From Pseudoalteromonas prydzensis (GTDB lineage: Bacteria > Pseudomonadota > Gammaproteobacteria > Enterobacterales > Alteromonadaceae), in contig NZ_BDDT01000002.1 in the NCBI RefSeq assembly GCF_001661495.1, positions 124,001-188,000 on the forward strand: a stretch of 64,000 bases of DNA. Direction: 5' to 3'. The notes under the pieces were generated by a model that worked only from the letters and a program-made list of their open reading frames with translations, was not told where the DNA came from and did no database searches. The stretch's first letter is position 1; each line of letters begins with the position of its first letter. Made by a program: the position numbers and the translations under genes. This document shows, piece after piece, positions 17,447-26,697 of the stretch.

Positions 17447-17710
17447 TATACCCAAACCACCTCAATATGCAGAATTCAGCGTTTCACAGGTGCTTAATAT
17501 CAAGGCGTTACTTTGCAAGAATGGCAGTCCCTTTTAAGAAGGAACAACGATGAGAGTAAGTGCCTGTGAAACGCCCAACGGGTTGGTTTAAAAGCGATTT
17601 ATACTGCGTTATTGATTTTAACAAGGGAATCACCATTCTTTGCAATCAATGCCTTGCCTAAACCGCTTTTAATTCCAACGACGCTCGCATCTTGAGGTGG
17701 CTTGGGTATA
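17447..17710. mobile_element. 264-bp foldback MITE-like element
   Basis: The left end begins TATACCCAAACCACCTCAA and the right end, on the other strand, begins TATACCCAAGCCACCTCAA; the outer 24 nt match at 22 positions. Interior segments are also mutually inverted: the region around 17494-17540 pairs imperfectly with the region around 17620-17662, and GCGTTTCACAGG near 17480 pairs with CCTGTGAAACGC near 17562-17573. There is no open reading frame. A solitary copy of the end lies at 11017-11040. Confidence 0.75.
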
Positions 17711-17731
17711 TATCCCTTTGAAAATTTTCAT

Positions 17732-20700
17732 TCACCTACTGTGATTCAGCAGTGCTTTTAATTTTCCTGGTTTTATTGGTTTGGATAAATAATGAATATC
17801 CTCAGCTTTGGTGGCTTGTTTTAGTTCTACGTCGCGCACTGCTGTAATTAAAATAGCGGGCACGTTGGCTTGCCAAATCTCCCGTAGGGCTTTAATTAAG
17901 CTGATGCCATCGTGTTCATGACCTAGCTGATAGTCCATTAAGATCACATCCGGGGGGCTGTGTTCATGTGCGTATGCCAACACGTTTTCAACTTGATCAA
18001 ACAGCTGATAATTAGCTTGCCACTTTTGTAATAAACTGGCCATGGCATTAAGGTTTTCTGGGTCGTCGTCAACGGCGATAATATTCATCGCTGAGCGCTC
18101 TTCAAACAAGCTATTAGTCGCGTGCTTTTGTTGTACAAACTGGCTGTCACCATAAGGTATTTCGATACTAAAACAGCTGCCTTTTTGCGGCGTTGAGCGC
18201 ACATCTAAGCGAATCGATAGTAAATCAACCATGCGTTTTACTACACTTAAACCAAGGCCAACGCCTTTGTTATCAGACGCTTCTATGCGGTAAAAATCGT
18301 TGAATATTTTGGCTTGCTCTACTTCACTAATGCCAGGGCCGGTGTCCCATACTTCTATGCGCAGGTGATGTTTACGTTTGCGACAAGCCACTAAAACTTT
18401 ACCAGAATTGGTGTATTTAACCGCATTTGATACTAAGTTCTGCACAATTCGTCGCAGATAGGTGATATCGCTGTGGACAATATGTTGCCCGCTGCGCACC
18501 GTGAGCTTGAGGCCTTTTTCGCTTGATAAAATGGCGTACTCGTTTCTCAGTGGCGCGAGAATATCGTCAATACTAAAGTGGCGCGGAGTGGGGGTCATTG
18601 CACCTTGTTCTAATTTAGCAATTTCTAATAATGCTGACATTAAATGCACGGTTGAATCGAGGCTCGCACCGAGCTTTTCAAAGTTGTTGATATTGTTATC
18701 AGCGAGGGACTTTTCATCAATGGCGGCAAGGTATAAACGCGCGGCATTGAGAGGCTGTAAAATATCGTGACTGGCTAAAGCTAAAAAGCGAGTTTTACTG
18801 TCATTTGCTTGCTCAGCTTCACGTTTGGCTAAAGTGAGTGCTTGCTCGGTTTGTACGCGACTTTCTATTTGTGCTTCGAGATCTTTATTGATAGTACGGA
18901 TCTCTTGGGTACGGGCTTCAATGCGGTTCTCCAGATCCATATTCACTTCTTCAAGCGCATTTTGTGTAGCGATGTGGGTAGTAATATCTGAAAAGCTGGT
19001 TACAAAACCGCCATCGGGCAGTGGATTACCAATCATTTCGTACACTAAGCCATTACGACGATGACGAATAAAGTGATGCGAACTGCCGTTTTTTAAATGC
19101 TGCACACGTTTTTCTACTTGGCGTTCTATTTCGCCTGGGCCACATTCGCCGCGCTCAGCGTTATAACGAATAATATCTTCAATCGGTTGGCCTACTTCTA
19201 AAAAACCTGCTGGGTAGTTAAACATTTCTGCGTAGCGCTTATTCCACGCCACTAGGTTAAGTTCTTTATCAACAACTGAAATACCATGACTGAGGTTTTC
19301 CAGCGAGGTGTAGAGTAAATTTTGGTTAAATTGCAGGGCTTGAGTGGTTTCATCAAAAAAGTTAACCACTTCTTCAAATGCCATGCGTTTACCTGATGCT
19401 ACGGTATGGATAAGTGCCTGAGCAGACGACGCCCCTAAGACGCCAGTTAACGCCCGCTCGCAGTAAGCTATAAACTCAGGATCTGGGTGTGAATTATTGT
19501 CATCAAGTTGATGCGTTAGGGAAAAATGCGCGAGGACTTGTTGGCTACGTTGAACTCCCAAAAAGGTTTGCAGCAGTATCTTAAAATCGTACACAGTGGC
19601 TTTGACATTTTTATTTAACCGTCTTGCCAATACTGCTTGTTCTTTAGGGTTAACAAAGGCGGCGGCTTGAATTTTATCTATTAAGCGCTCATCCGCACCT
19701 AATGAAAAGCTGATGTAACAGCCTATATTGGCAAATAACGCAATCAAGGTGCCGCGGGTGATCAGCGTTTGCTGCAGCTGGGCATCAAGGGTATTGCCAG
19801 CATCGAGTATCGGCAGCATTAAAAACAGTATCCAGCAGATCAAACCGGCTAATAACCCGGCATATACACCGTAAGCATGACCTTTGCGCCAGTACAAGCC
19901 ACCGACAATTGCAGGTAATAATTGCGTCACTAATGAAAATGCAACTAAGCCCATACTCGCAAGCGCTTTGCCGTGACCAAACCATTGCTGGTAGAAGTAA
20001 GACAAGATCAAAATCCCAGCGATAGTAAAGCGTCTCACCAGTAATATTTGCGATTTGTAGCTGCTAGTAATGAGATTACGTTTGAATTTACGACGTAGCA
20101 TTAACGGTAATACCACATCATTTGAGATCATGGTACTGAGTGTCAAAGTGGCAACTACAATCATCGCAGTCGCCGCAGAGATCCCGCCAATAAACACAAA
20201 GGTGGTGAGCAATACATTGTCATTCATTAATGGCAGTGCCAGTACAAAGCTATCTGGTGAGAAGCCATTGCCAATTTCTGGGTGAATCGCCGCGGTAGCA
20301 ATCGGTAAAATCATTGCTGCTGTTAGTAATAAATACAGTGGGAAAGCCCAGCGAGCGGTGAATAAGTGGCGTTTGTCTTGGTTGTCAACCACAGTAACGT
20401 GAAACTGTCGTGGTAAGCAGATGATGGCAGCTGCGGCCATCAGTGATTGACCAATAAAGTTAAAGCTTAAAAAGTTAAAATTGTTCCAGTGTTGCCATAA
20501 TGACTCTTTAATTTGTAATTCACTAGTACTGGGTAAGTTATACAAAGTGAACAAAGCCAAACCGGCTACAGCCACTAAGGCGAGCAGTTTGATCATCGAT
20601 TCAAACGCTACCGCAAGCATTAATCCCGAGCGGTATTCTGTTACATCAACTTTACGAGTACCAAAAAAAATCGCGAACATCGCCATGATCAAAGTGGCAG

Positions 20701-21172
20701 ATAACGCCACCATTGAACCGGAAATTTTGTTGTCGCTTTGCAGCAGTAAAAAGCTGTTACTCAGGGCTTTAAGTTGTAAGGCAATGTAGGGAATTGTCGC
20801 TAATAGTGCAATCACAGTCACCATTATTGCTGTGGTTTGGCGCTTGCCGTAGCGGGCGGAAATAAAGTCGGCGATGGTGGTAATATTTTGCTTTTTGCTG
20901 ACCAGTACTAGTTTGCGTAAAAAACCTTGTCCGAAAAAAAACAATAATGCAGGGCCCAGTAAAATCGGTAAATAGCTCCAACTGCTGGTGGCTGCTGTGC
21001 CCACTGAGCCGTAGTAAGTCCACGAAGTACAATAAATACCCAATGAAAAAGAGTAAACAAAAGGATGGTGGCTAATTCGTTTGGCCAGTGGAGTGGTTTT
21101 ATCCCCCCAGTTTGCTAGCCAAAACAAGATGCCAATGTACGCTAAAGCGACAAAAATCAGTGCAGCAGTCAT
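17732..21172 (-). CDS. crbS: Symporter-fused hybrid sensor kinase, CrbS-like
   Basis: 1146 residues from the ATG at 21172 (an in-frame TTG at 21184 is less likely; neither has a clear ribosome site). An SLC5/sodium:solute symporter-like domain of 12-13 membrane helices covers about 1-500. A linker and a PAS domain follow (about 610-720, ISVVDKELNLVAWNKRYAEMFNYPAGF), then a coiled coil and HisKA with the phospho-His H802 (ASHDILQPLNAARLYL). An ATPase domain (NLVSNAVKYT, DTGPGIS, GVGLGLSVVKRM) precedes a C-terminal receiver with D1080 (VILMDYQL). This architecture is that of CrbS, the sensor partner of CrbR for acetate use. Confidence 0.9.
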   Translation of the reverse strand: MTAALIFVALAYIGILFWLANWGDKTTPLAKRISHHPFVYSFSLGIYCTSWTYYGSVGTAATSSWSYLPILLGPALLFFFGQGFLRKLVLVSKKQNITTIADFISARYGKRQTTAIMVTVIALLATIPYIALQLKALSNSFLLLQSDNKISGSMVALSATLIMAMFAIFFGTRKVDVTEYRSGLMLAVAFESMIKLLALVAVAGLALFTLYNLPSTSELQIKESLWQHWNNFNFLSFNFIGQSLMAAAAIICLPRQFHVTVVDNQDKRHLFTARWAFPLYLLLTAAMILPIATAAIHPEIGNGFSPDSFVLALPLMNDNVLLTTFVFIGGISAATAMIVVATLTLSTMISNDVVLPLMLRRKFKRNLITSSYKSQILLVRRFTIAGILILSYFYQQWFGHGKALASMGLVAFSLVTQLLPAIVGGLYWRKGHAYGVYAGLLAGLICWILFLMLPILDAGNTLDAQLQQTLITRGTLIALFANIGCYISFSLGADERLIDKIQAAAFVNPKEQAVLARRLNKNVKATVYDFKILLQTFLGVQRSQQVLAHFSLTHQLDDNNSHPDPEFIAYCERALTGVLGASSAQALIHTVASGKRMAFEEVVNFFDETTQALQFNQNLLYTSLENLSHGISVVDKELNLVAWNKRYAEMFNYPAGFLEVGQPIEDIIRYNAERGECGPGEIERQVEKRVQHLKNGSSHHFIRHRRNGLVYEMIGNPLPDGGFVTSFSDITTHIATQNALEEVNMDLENRIEARTQEIRTINKDLEAQIESRVQTEQALTLAKREAEQANDSKTRFLALASHDILQPLNAARLYLAAIDEKSLADNNINNFEKLGASLDSTVHLMSALLEIAKLEQGAMTPTPRHFSIDDILAPLRNEYAILSSEKGLKLTVRSGQHIVHSDITYLRRIVQNLVSNAVKYTNSGKVLVACRKRKHHLRIEVWDTGPGISEVEQAKIFNDFYRIEASDNKGVGLGLSVVKRMVDLLSIRLDVRSTPQKGSCFSIEIPYGDSQFVQQKHATNSLFEERSAMNIIAVDDDPENLNAMASLLQKWQANYQLFDQVENVLAYAHEHSPPDVILMDYQLGHEHDGISLIKALREIWQANVPAILITAVRDVELKQATKAEDIHYLSKPIKPGKLKALLNHSR

Positions 21173-21562
21173 GTATATAGTCAATTTTTATTTTGTTATT
21201 GCACACCATACCAGAAGTTTTCCTGATTTTGAGCTGTCAATTTTAGGCTAGAACGCAAGGTTGGTTTTATCTATTTGATATATAAAGTTAATTATGGGTT
21301 TTTAAGATCTATTAGACTAATGTCGCAGATCTGCAACATAGCCTAGATGAATAGTTATTATCACCCAGCGTAAATAGTTAACATGATGATAATTAATGTT
21401 TTTTACTTATATTTAACAATGCAAGTTTTGCAGTTTACGTAAACGTTAACTTGTTGTTACGACTATGGTCTCAATTCAATATTAAGGCAGCGTTGCTAAA
21501 TTGATTAGTGCAGATAATAAAAACCACATCACTTTTTACAGATGTTAAAGAGGAAATAAAAA
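21173..21562. promoter_or_regulatory. Divergent promoter region of crbS and the symporter genes
   Basis: This 390-nt gap carries the proposed CrbR box at 21308-21330. It also holds the palindrome GTTTACGTAAAC at 21433-21444 and the inverted pair TGCAA/TTGCA near 21420-21432, possible sites for a further regulator. No gene seen. Confidence 0.5.
21308..21330. promoter_or_regulatory. Proposed CrbR operator, copy 2
   Basis: The segment reads TCTATTAGACTAA, then TGTCGCAGAT. It is 21/23 identical to 2071-2093 in the same orientation relative to the flanking minus-strand gene. It lies 136 nt from the crbS start and 233 nt from the DUF4212 gene. Confidence 0.55.
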
Positions 21563-21826
21563 ATGGCTTTTAAAGATGAAGAACAAGCAAAAGCTTATTG
21601 GGCGGAAAACATTTCACTGCTGTTTAAATTATTAGCAGTTTGGTTTGTCGTGTCATTTGGCTTTGGCATATTACTAGTTGATGTACTTAATGAAGTGCGT
21701 TTCTTTGGGTTTAAACTTGGCTTCTGGTTCTCCCAGCAAGGCGCGATTTACACCTTTGTTGCTTTGATTTTTGTGTACGTTTTCAAAATGAATACGTTAG
21801 ATAAAAAATACGGCGTAGACGAATAG
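21563..21826 (+). CDS. DUF4212 small subunit of sodium:solute symporter
   Basis: 87 residues with two membrane helices (about 18-43 and 55-75). The AYWAENISLLFKLL start and the FGFKLGFWFSQQGAI stretch are typical of the DUF4212 (VC_2704-like) family, always found next to a large symporter subunit. AGAGGAAATAAAAAATG gives the ribosome site. It ends 10 nt before the symporter gene. Confidence 0.92.
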   Translation: MAFKDEEQAKAYWAENISLLFKLLAVWFVVSFGFGILLVDVLNEVRFFGFKLGFWFSQQGAIYTFVALIFVYVFKMNTLDKKYGVDE

Positions 21827-21836
21827 GAGCTAAGCA

Positions 21837-23561
21837 ATGGATGTTCAAACACTCACGTTTATAATTGTCGGGTTAAGCTTCGCGCTTTATATCGGCATTG
21901 CAATTTGGGCTCGAGCGGGCTCAACAAATGAATTTTATGTAGCAGGCGGCGGTGTTCCACCGCTTGCTAATGGTATGGCTACTGCTGCGGATTGGATGAG
22001 TGCTGCGTCATTTATCTCAATGGCAGGTATCATCTCTTTTGCAGGATATGATGGCGGCGTGTACTTAATGGGTTGGACCGGTGGTTATGTATTACTTGCC
22101 ATGTGTTTAGCACCTTATTTACGTAAGTTCGGCAAGTTTACTGTGCCTGATTTTATCGGCGATCGTTACTATTCACGTACAGCTCGTTTAGTAGCAATTT
22201 TGTGTGCTATCTTCATCTGCTTTACTTATATAGCAGGGCAAATGCGCGGTGTAGGCGTGGTATTTTCTCGCTTCTTAGAAGTTGAAATTGAAACGGGCGT
22301 TTACATTGGTATGGTTATCGTATTCTTTTATGCAGTATTAGGCGGCATGAAAGGTATTACCTATACGCAAGTAGCACAGTATTGTGTACTGGTATTTGCT
22401 TACCTTGTTCCTGCAATCTTTATCTCTATGATGATGACAGGTCACTTCTTCCCACAAACAGGCTTCGGCGCGACATTAATTGGCGGCGAAGGCGCTTATG
22501 TTCTTGATAAACTTGATGGCTTAAGCGCTGAACTGGGTTTTGCGCAATACACTGAAGGCTCTAAGAGCATGATTGATGTGTTTGCTATCACTGGTGCTCT
22601 AATGGTAGGTACTGCTGGTCTTCCTCATGTAATCGTACGCTTTTTCACAGTTCCACGTGTTAAAGATACGCGTATCTCTGCGGCATGGACGTTAGTGTTC
22701 ATCGCGATTGTTTACACAACAGCACCTGCGGTTGCAGCATTTGCTCGTGTTAACATGATTGATACGATTAACGGTAAAGATGGCAGTGGTACAGAATACG
22801 CTGAAGCACCTGCATGGGTGAAAAACTGGGAAAGAACAGGCTTAATTACCTTTAATGATAAAAATGGTGATGGCAAAATGTTTTATACAGCAGGCAAAAT
22901 TGATGATCCAAACAGCGCTAATGAAGTTAACGTGGACCGCGACATCATGGTACTTGCAAACCCAGAGATAGCTAACTTACCAGCATGGGTTGTGGCGTTA
23001 GTGGCAGCTGGTGGTATCGCCGCAGCACTTTCAACAACAGCAGGCTTATTATTAGTTATTTCAACATCCGTTTCGCACGATTTACTTAAGCGGACCCTCA
23101 AACCAGACATTAGCGATAAGCAAGAGTTACTCGCAGCGAGGTTGGCGGCCATGATTGCGATTGTTATCTCCGCTTACTTTGGTATTAACCCGCCTGGATT
23201 TGTGGCGTCGGTGGTGGCATTTGCATTCGGTTTAGCCGCAGCAAGTTTCTTCCCGGCGATCATTATGGGTATTTTCTCTAAGAAGATGAATAAAGAAGGC
23301 GCGATTTTGGGCATGGTAACCGGTATTACCTTTACTGCTGCTTACATTATCTTCTTCAAGTTCATTAGTCCGGAGCTTAACAACCCTGAACATTGGTTCT
23401 TAGGTATTTCACCTGAAGGTATTGGTTTAGTTGGTATGATTATTAACTTTGCAGTTGCTGCAATCGTAGTTAAATTTACCGCTGAAACACCACTTGAAAT
23501 CCAAGAAATGGTTGAGGGTATTCGTAATCCTAAAGGTTCTAGTGCAGCACACGCTCACTAA
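21837..23561 (+). CDS. Sodium:solute symporter, VC_2705/ActP-like (probable acetate or short-acid uptake)
   Basis: 574 residues with about 13 membrane helices of the SSS/SLC5 family. The sequence has AGGGVPPLANGMATAADWMSAASF near 30 and GTAGLPHVIVRFFTVP, typical of the ActP/VC_2705 group of organic acid permeases. An insertion with a calcium-binding-like loop (NDKNGDGKMFY) precedes LPAWVVALVAAGGIAAALSTTAGLLL. AGGAG precedes the ATG. It forms an operon with the DUF4212 gene and is divergent from crbS. Acetate as substrate is inferred from context. Confidence 0.9.
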   Translation: MDVQTLTFIIVGLSFALYIGIAIWARAGSTNEFYVAGGGVPPLANGMATAADWMSAASFISMAGIISFAGYDGGVYLMGWTGGYVLLAMCLAPYLRKFGKFTVPDFIGDRYYSRTARLVAILCAIFICFTYIAGQMRGVGVVFSRFLEVEIETGVYIGMVIVFFYAVLGGMKGITYTQVAQYCVLVFAYLVPAIFISMMMTGHFFPQTGFGATLIGGEGAYVLDKLDGLSAELGFAQYTEGSKSMIDVFAITGALMVGTAGLPHVIVRFFTVPRVKDTRISAAWTLVFIAIVYTTAPAVAAFARVNMIDTINGKDGSGTEYAEAPAWVKNWERTGLITFNDKNGDGKMFYTAGKIDDPNSANEVNVDRDIMVLANPEIANLPAWVVALVAAGGIAAALSTTAGLLLVISTSVSHDLLKRTLKPDISDKQELLAARLAAMIAIVISAYFGINPPGFVASVVAFAFGLAAASFFPAIIMGIFSKKMNKEGAILGMVTGITFTAAYIIFFKFISPELNNPEHWFLGISPEGIGLVGMIINFAVAAIVVKFTAETPLEIQEMVEGIRNPKGSSAAHAH

Positions 23562-23599
23562 CAACTCTGATACGCTATTTTTTGATATTAATAGCTTCA

Positions 23600-23627
23600 A
23601 AAGCCCGACTTAAGTCGGGCTTTTTAT
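23600..23627 (+). terminator. Rho-independent terminator of the symporter operon
   Basis: AAGCCCGACTT and AAGTCGGGCTT form an uninterrupted palindrome (23600-23622) followed by T-rich sequence. Confidence 0.85.
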
Positions 23628-23681
23628 TTACCGCAGATAACAGTACAGTGAGTATACGATTGTTTTTTTGCGAGTAGACAA

Positions 23682-25520
23682 ATGAATAATGAGCAACAGG
23701 AAGTCGCCCAGTTTGTGCTAGCACAAATGCCATTTAGCGACCTTGATAGCAGCGCAACCGATTACTTTGTAAAACACCTCGATGTTATTTATCTTACCCG
23801 TGAAAACCAAACACAATGGCTGCAATCAGAATCACCTAAACTGTTTTTAATTCGCTCTGGTTTGTATGACTTAGTGGATGCAAAAGGCGATGTCATCACT
23901 CGTTTAGCACAAGGTGATTATTTTGGCTTTCCTTCACTACTGACTGGTGAAGCAATTCAAAATCGTTTAGAAGTACAAAAAGAGGGCATTGTTTATATGC
24001 TCTATCAAGACGCGTTTGATTATTTGCGTCGTGAATATAAACCGTTTGAACAATACTTTGTGCGTGCTCATGCTAATCGGTTGTTGTCATCCCATTACAA
24101 AAGCCAAAATGATAGTTGGTCTGAGCGTAAAATAGCAGAATTGATGTCCCGCAAGGCAGTGACCTTATCGCCTGATGCGAGTATTCGCCAAGCAGCTAAA
24201 AAAATGAAAGAGCATGGTGTTTCATCAATTATGGTTACCGAGTATGACCGCTTAGTTGGGGTGGTAACCGATCGCGATTTACGTAACCGTGTATTAGCCG
24301 ATGAAGTCGACCCACAGCAGGCCGTACGCTGCATTATGAGTGTGAAACCGAAGTTTATTTTTGAAAATAACCGAGTGTTTTCGGCGCTGCATTTGATGCT
24401 CAAACATAATATTCATCATTTACCAGTATTGGATGAACACCATAAAGCATTGGGGATGATCACCAGTACAGATTTATTACGCCAACAAAAAAGCGATCCA
24501 GTTCAACTGATTGGTCGCATTTATAAAGCCCATAGTGTGACTGACTTAAAACGCTACGCGGCTGAAATACCTGAGTTATTGCGCAGCTTTTCTCATAATA
24601 TCGATGATATTTCCTTGATTGGTAAATTACTCAGTGGCTTGACTGATGCCCTTACAACTCGGTTAATTTATTTATTTCAAGAAGATTTCGGCGCAGCGCC
24701 GACCAGCTTTAGTTTTATTTGTTTTGGCTCGCAAGCCCGTGAAGAGCAAACCTTACATTCAGATCAAGACAATGGCTTATTACTGCCAGATGATTTAACT
24801 GAGCAGCATCAAGATTATTACCGTCGCATGGGGGAGTTTGTTTGTGAACAGTTGGTAGAATGCGGGATCAGGCGCTGCCCAGGTAATATTATGGCCAGCA
24901 GTGAATTATGCAGAATGAGCATATCTGATTGGTGTGAAAAGTTTTTTACTTGGATAAAAAGTCCAACGCCGCAGGCTATGTTGAATTGTAAAATATTTTT
25001 TGATTTACGCTTTATTGAGGGCTCAACAGCGCTTTACACCGCATTTTGTGAGCAGCTCACTCGTATTTCTCGCAACGAATTATTTTATGCGGCAATGGCA
25101 ACCGATATTAAATCGAACTCAGTGCCAATTGGTTTATTTAATCAGTTTAAGCTTGAAAAAGACGCTAAACAGCATAAATACATCGATTTGAAAAAACGTG
25201 GCGTAGTGATCATCAATGACATTGTGCGTCTATATGCGTTAAAAGCAGGCATACGCCGAGCGAACACCCAAGAGCGTTTAGATGCATTGTTGAAACATTC
25301 ATTATTAAGTAATCACGATATATATAACTTAAAAGACTGCTGGCGATTTTTAACTCAGTTACGTTTGCGCACACAAATAAACGAAGAAGGGTTACCCAGT
25401 AATTGTATTAACCCTGATAAGTTAAGCTCCTTAGAGCGCCATCAATTAAAAGAAGCCTTTTATTTGCTCAAGCAAGCGCAGCAAGCAGCAGCATTTAAAT
25501 TTGCTAGAGGTAGCTTATAA
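23682..25520 (+). CDS. cNMP-binding / CBS / DUF294 nucleotidyltransferase-like protein
   Basis: 612 residues. In order: a cyclic-nucleotide-binding fold (about 15-140), two CBS domains (about 152-285, SPDASIRQAAKKMKEHGVSSIMV and HLMLKHNIHHLPVLDEHHKALGMITSTDLL), a DUF294 nucleotidyltransferase domain with GSQAREEQTLHSDQDN (Gly349 onward), and a helical C-terminal substrate domain. The combination resembles GlnD-type signal-transducing enzymes. Genes of this type are regularly found beside CrbS and the acetate symporter, so a role in sensing energy state during acetate growth is inferred. The stop abuts a short reading frame leading into the exonuclease gene. Confidence 0.87.
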   Translation: MNNEQQEVAQFVLAQMPFSDLDSSATDYFVKHLDVIYLTRENQTQWLQSESPKLFLIRSGLYDLVDAKGDVITRLAQGDYFGFPSLLTGEAIQNRLEVQKEGIVYMLYQDAFDYLRREYKPFEQYFVRAHANRLLSSHYKSQNDSWSERKIAELMSRKAVTLSPDASIRQAAKKMKEHGVSSIMVTEYDRLVGVVTDRDLRNRVLADEVDPQQAVRCIMSVKPKFIFENNRVFSALHLMLKHNIHHLPVLDEHHKALGMITSTDLLRQQKSDPVQLIGRIYKAHSVTDLKRYAAEIPELLRSFSHNIDDISLIGKLLSGLTDALTTRLIYLFQEDFGAAPTSFSFICFGSQAREEQTLHSDQDNGLLLPDDLTEQHQDYYRRMGEFVCEQLVECGIRRCPGNIMASSELCRMSISDWCEKFFTWIKSPTPQAMLNCKIFFDLRFIEGSTALYTAFCEQLTRISRNELFYAAMATDIKSNSVPIGLFNQFKLEKDAKQHKYIDLKKRGVVIINDIVRLYALKAGIRRANTQERLDALLKHSLLSNHDIYNLKDCWRFLTQLRLRTQINEEGLPSNCINPDKLSSLERHQLKEAFYLLKQAQQAAAFKFARGSL

Positions 25521-25586
25521 ATGAACTGGGATTTTTATGCTGCGCGTTTATTGCGTTTTAGCACAATAAATAAGGTGAAAAACTAA
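25521..25586 (+). other. 21-codon reading frame linking two genes
   Basis: An ATG follows the stop of the DUF294 gene directly (TAA-ATG), runs 21 codons, and its TAA directly abuts the GTG start of the exonuclease, in the same frame. It could be a coupling leader peptide; there is no protein-level evidence. Confidence 0.25.
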
Positions 25587-26210
25587 GTGGTTAAACGTTG
25601 GTTGAGTCACTATTTTGCGCGTAGGCAATTACTTGCTGAAAATGCATTAACGCAGCGCTATATTGTGATTGATTTAGAGCTGACAGGGCTTGATCCAAAG
25701 CAGCATGAAATTGTCTCGATTGCTTGGCTGCTGATTGACAATCAATGCATAAAGTTAAGTCAGGCCCAGCATGCAATTAATAAAGATGTACAGCGTCTTG
25801 AGCAAAGCCCGGTATATCATGGTATTGCTCAGCAAGATGTAGCAAAAGGGCAAAGCTTAGCGACTATTTTAGCGGCCCTTAGCGCTCATTTTGCGGATGC
25901 TATTTTAGTGTTTCATAATGCCACGCTAGATTGGGGATTTTTAAAGCAGGCATTTCAAACTCACGGTTTGGCGATACAACCGAAATTGATACTCGACACC
26001 TTTCATATTGAAAAAAAACGCCTACACCAACAAGGTTATGAAATAGGCTTAGACGATTTAACTCTCAGTGCCTGCAGGGCGCGTTATGAGTTACCTTATT
26101 ACAGCACTCACCATGCACTTACCGATGCCATGGCGACCGCAGAATTGTTGCTGGCACAATGTCACCAAATAAGCCGTGGTAAGGAATTAAAATTGGCTGC
26201 GCTGGTTTAA
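25587..26210 (+). CDS. DEDDh 3'-5' exonuclease (DnaQ-like)
   Basis: 207 residues. ExoI D29/E31 (VIDLELTG), ExoII D115 (FHNATLDWGF) and ExoIII with H175 and D180 (HHALTDAMAT) complete the DEDDh active site. This is the proofreading-type fold of DNA polymerase III epsilon, but with no polymerase-binding tail, so a free 3'-5' exonuclease is likely. The GTG at 25587 gives the usual 24-28 residues before the first motif. Its conserved place after the DUF294 gene suggests a functional link that I cannot explain. Confidence 0.88.
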   Translation: MVKRWLSHYFARRQLLAENALTQRYIVIDLELTGLDPKQHEIVSIAWLLIDNQCIKLSQAQHAINKDVQRLEQSPVYHGIAQQDVAKGQSLATILAALSAHFADAILVFHNATLDWGFLKQAFQTHGLAIQPKLILDTFHIEKKRLHQQGYEIGLDDLTLSACRARYELPYYSTHHALTDAMATAELLLAQCHQISRGKELKLAALV

Positions 26211-26323
26211 AGTGATGCGGGTTTGAGTATTGTCGCAATTTATCATAGCTGAATGGCTGCTATAATTAGCATCTAAATCAAGTCATAAGTATTAATTTTT
26301 ATTTTCAACAACAGGCTTTTATA

Positions 26324-26401
26324 GTGCGGTTATTCGGTACGTTGCTTGCTATTATAGGCTGCTGTTACTTTCTCTTTTGGTTTTTTATCTATGAAAAATA
26401 A
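26324..26401 (+). CDS. Possible 25-residue hydrophobic peptide
   Basis: A GTG-initiated frame reads VRLFGTLLAIIGCCYFLFWF and five more residues, a single membrane helix. It overlaps the next gene by 11 nt. No good ribosome site is seen, so this may be chance or a coupling leader. Confidence 0.25.
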   Translation: MRLFGTLLAIIGCCYFLFWFFIYEK

Positions 26402-26651
26402 TTTACTGCCATCTTTAGCGGGTGTTTTAGTAAGCTTGTTTGTTGTATGGTGGCTACACGGTTTTTTACTGGCTGATCGGTGTTTAGATGCCGGTGGCGC
26501 AATTAATTTTGAAACAAACCTGTGTATGAGCAAAAGTGAGCATGTCATCGAACTTGCGACATCGTCAGCTATGTTAGTTATATATTGTGTGGTGATTATG
26601 ACGTTGTCGTTATTAGTCAGCAGGTTAATAAGTAAGCTATTTAAACGTTAG
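26391..26651 (+). CDS. Small membrane protein of unknown function
   Basis: 86 residues with two membrane helices (about 6-26 and 52-78) joined by a polar loop with two cysteines (DRCLDAGGAINFETNLCMS), which would face the periplasm and could form a disulfide. I recognise no family. It stands alone between the exonuclease and the repeat array upstream of epd. The ATG is supported only by the helix beginning just after it. Confidence 0.55.
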   Translation: MKNNLLPSLAGVLVSLFVVWWLHGFLLADRCLDAGGAINFETNLCMSKSEHVIELATSSAMLVIYCVVIMTLSLLVSRLISKLFKR

Positions 26652-26697
26652 CGATATAGATCCCCCAGATCCTAGAGGCTAAGACCTATATCTAGGG

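Noticed and set aside
21172..21184. TTG start for crbS at 21184
   Set aside because: An ATG lies four codons downstream and neither codon has a clear Shine-Dalgarno; the ATG is the simpler choice.
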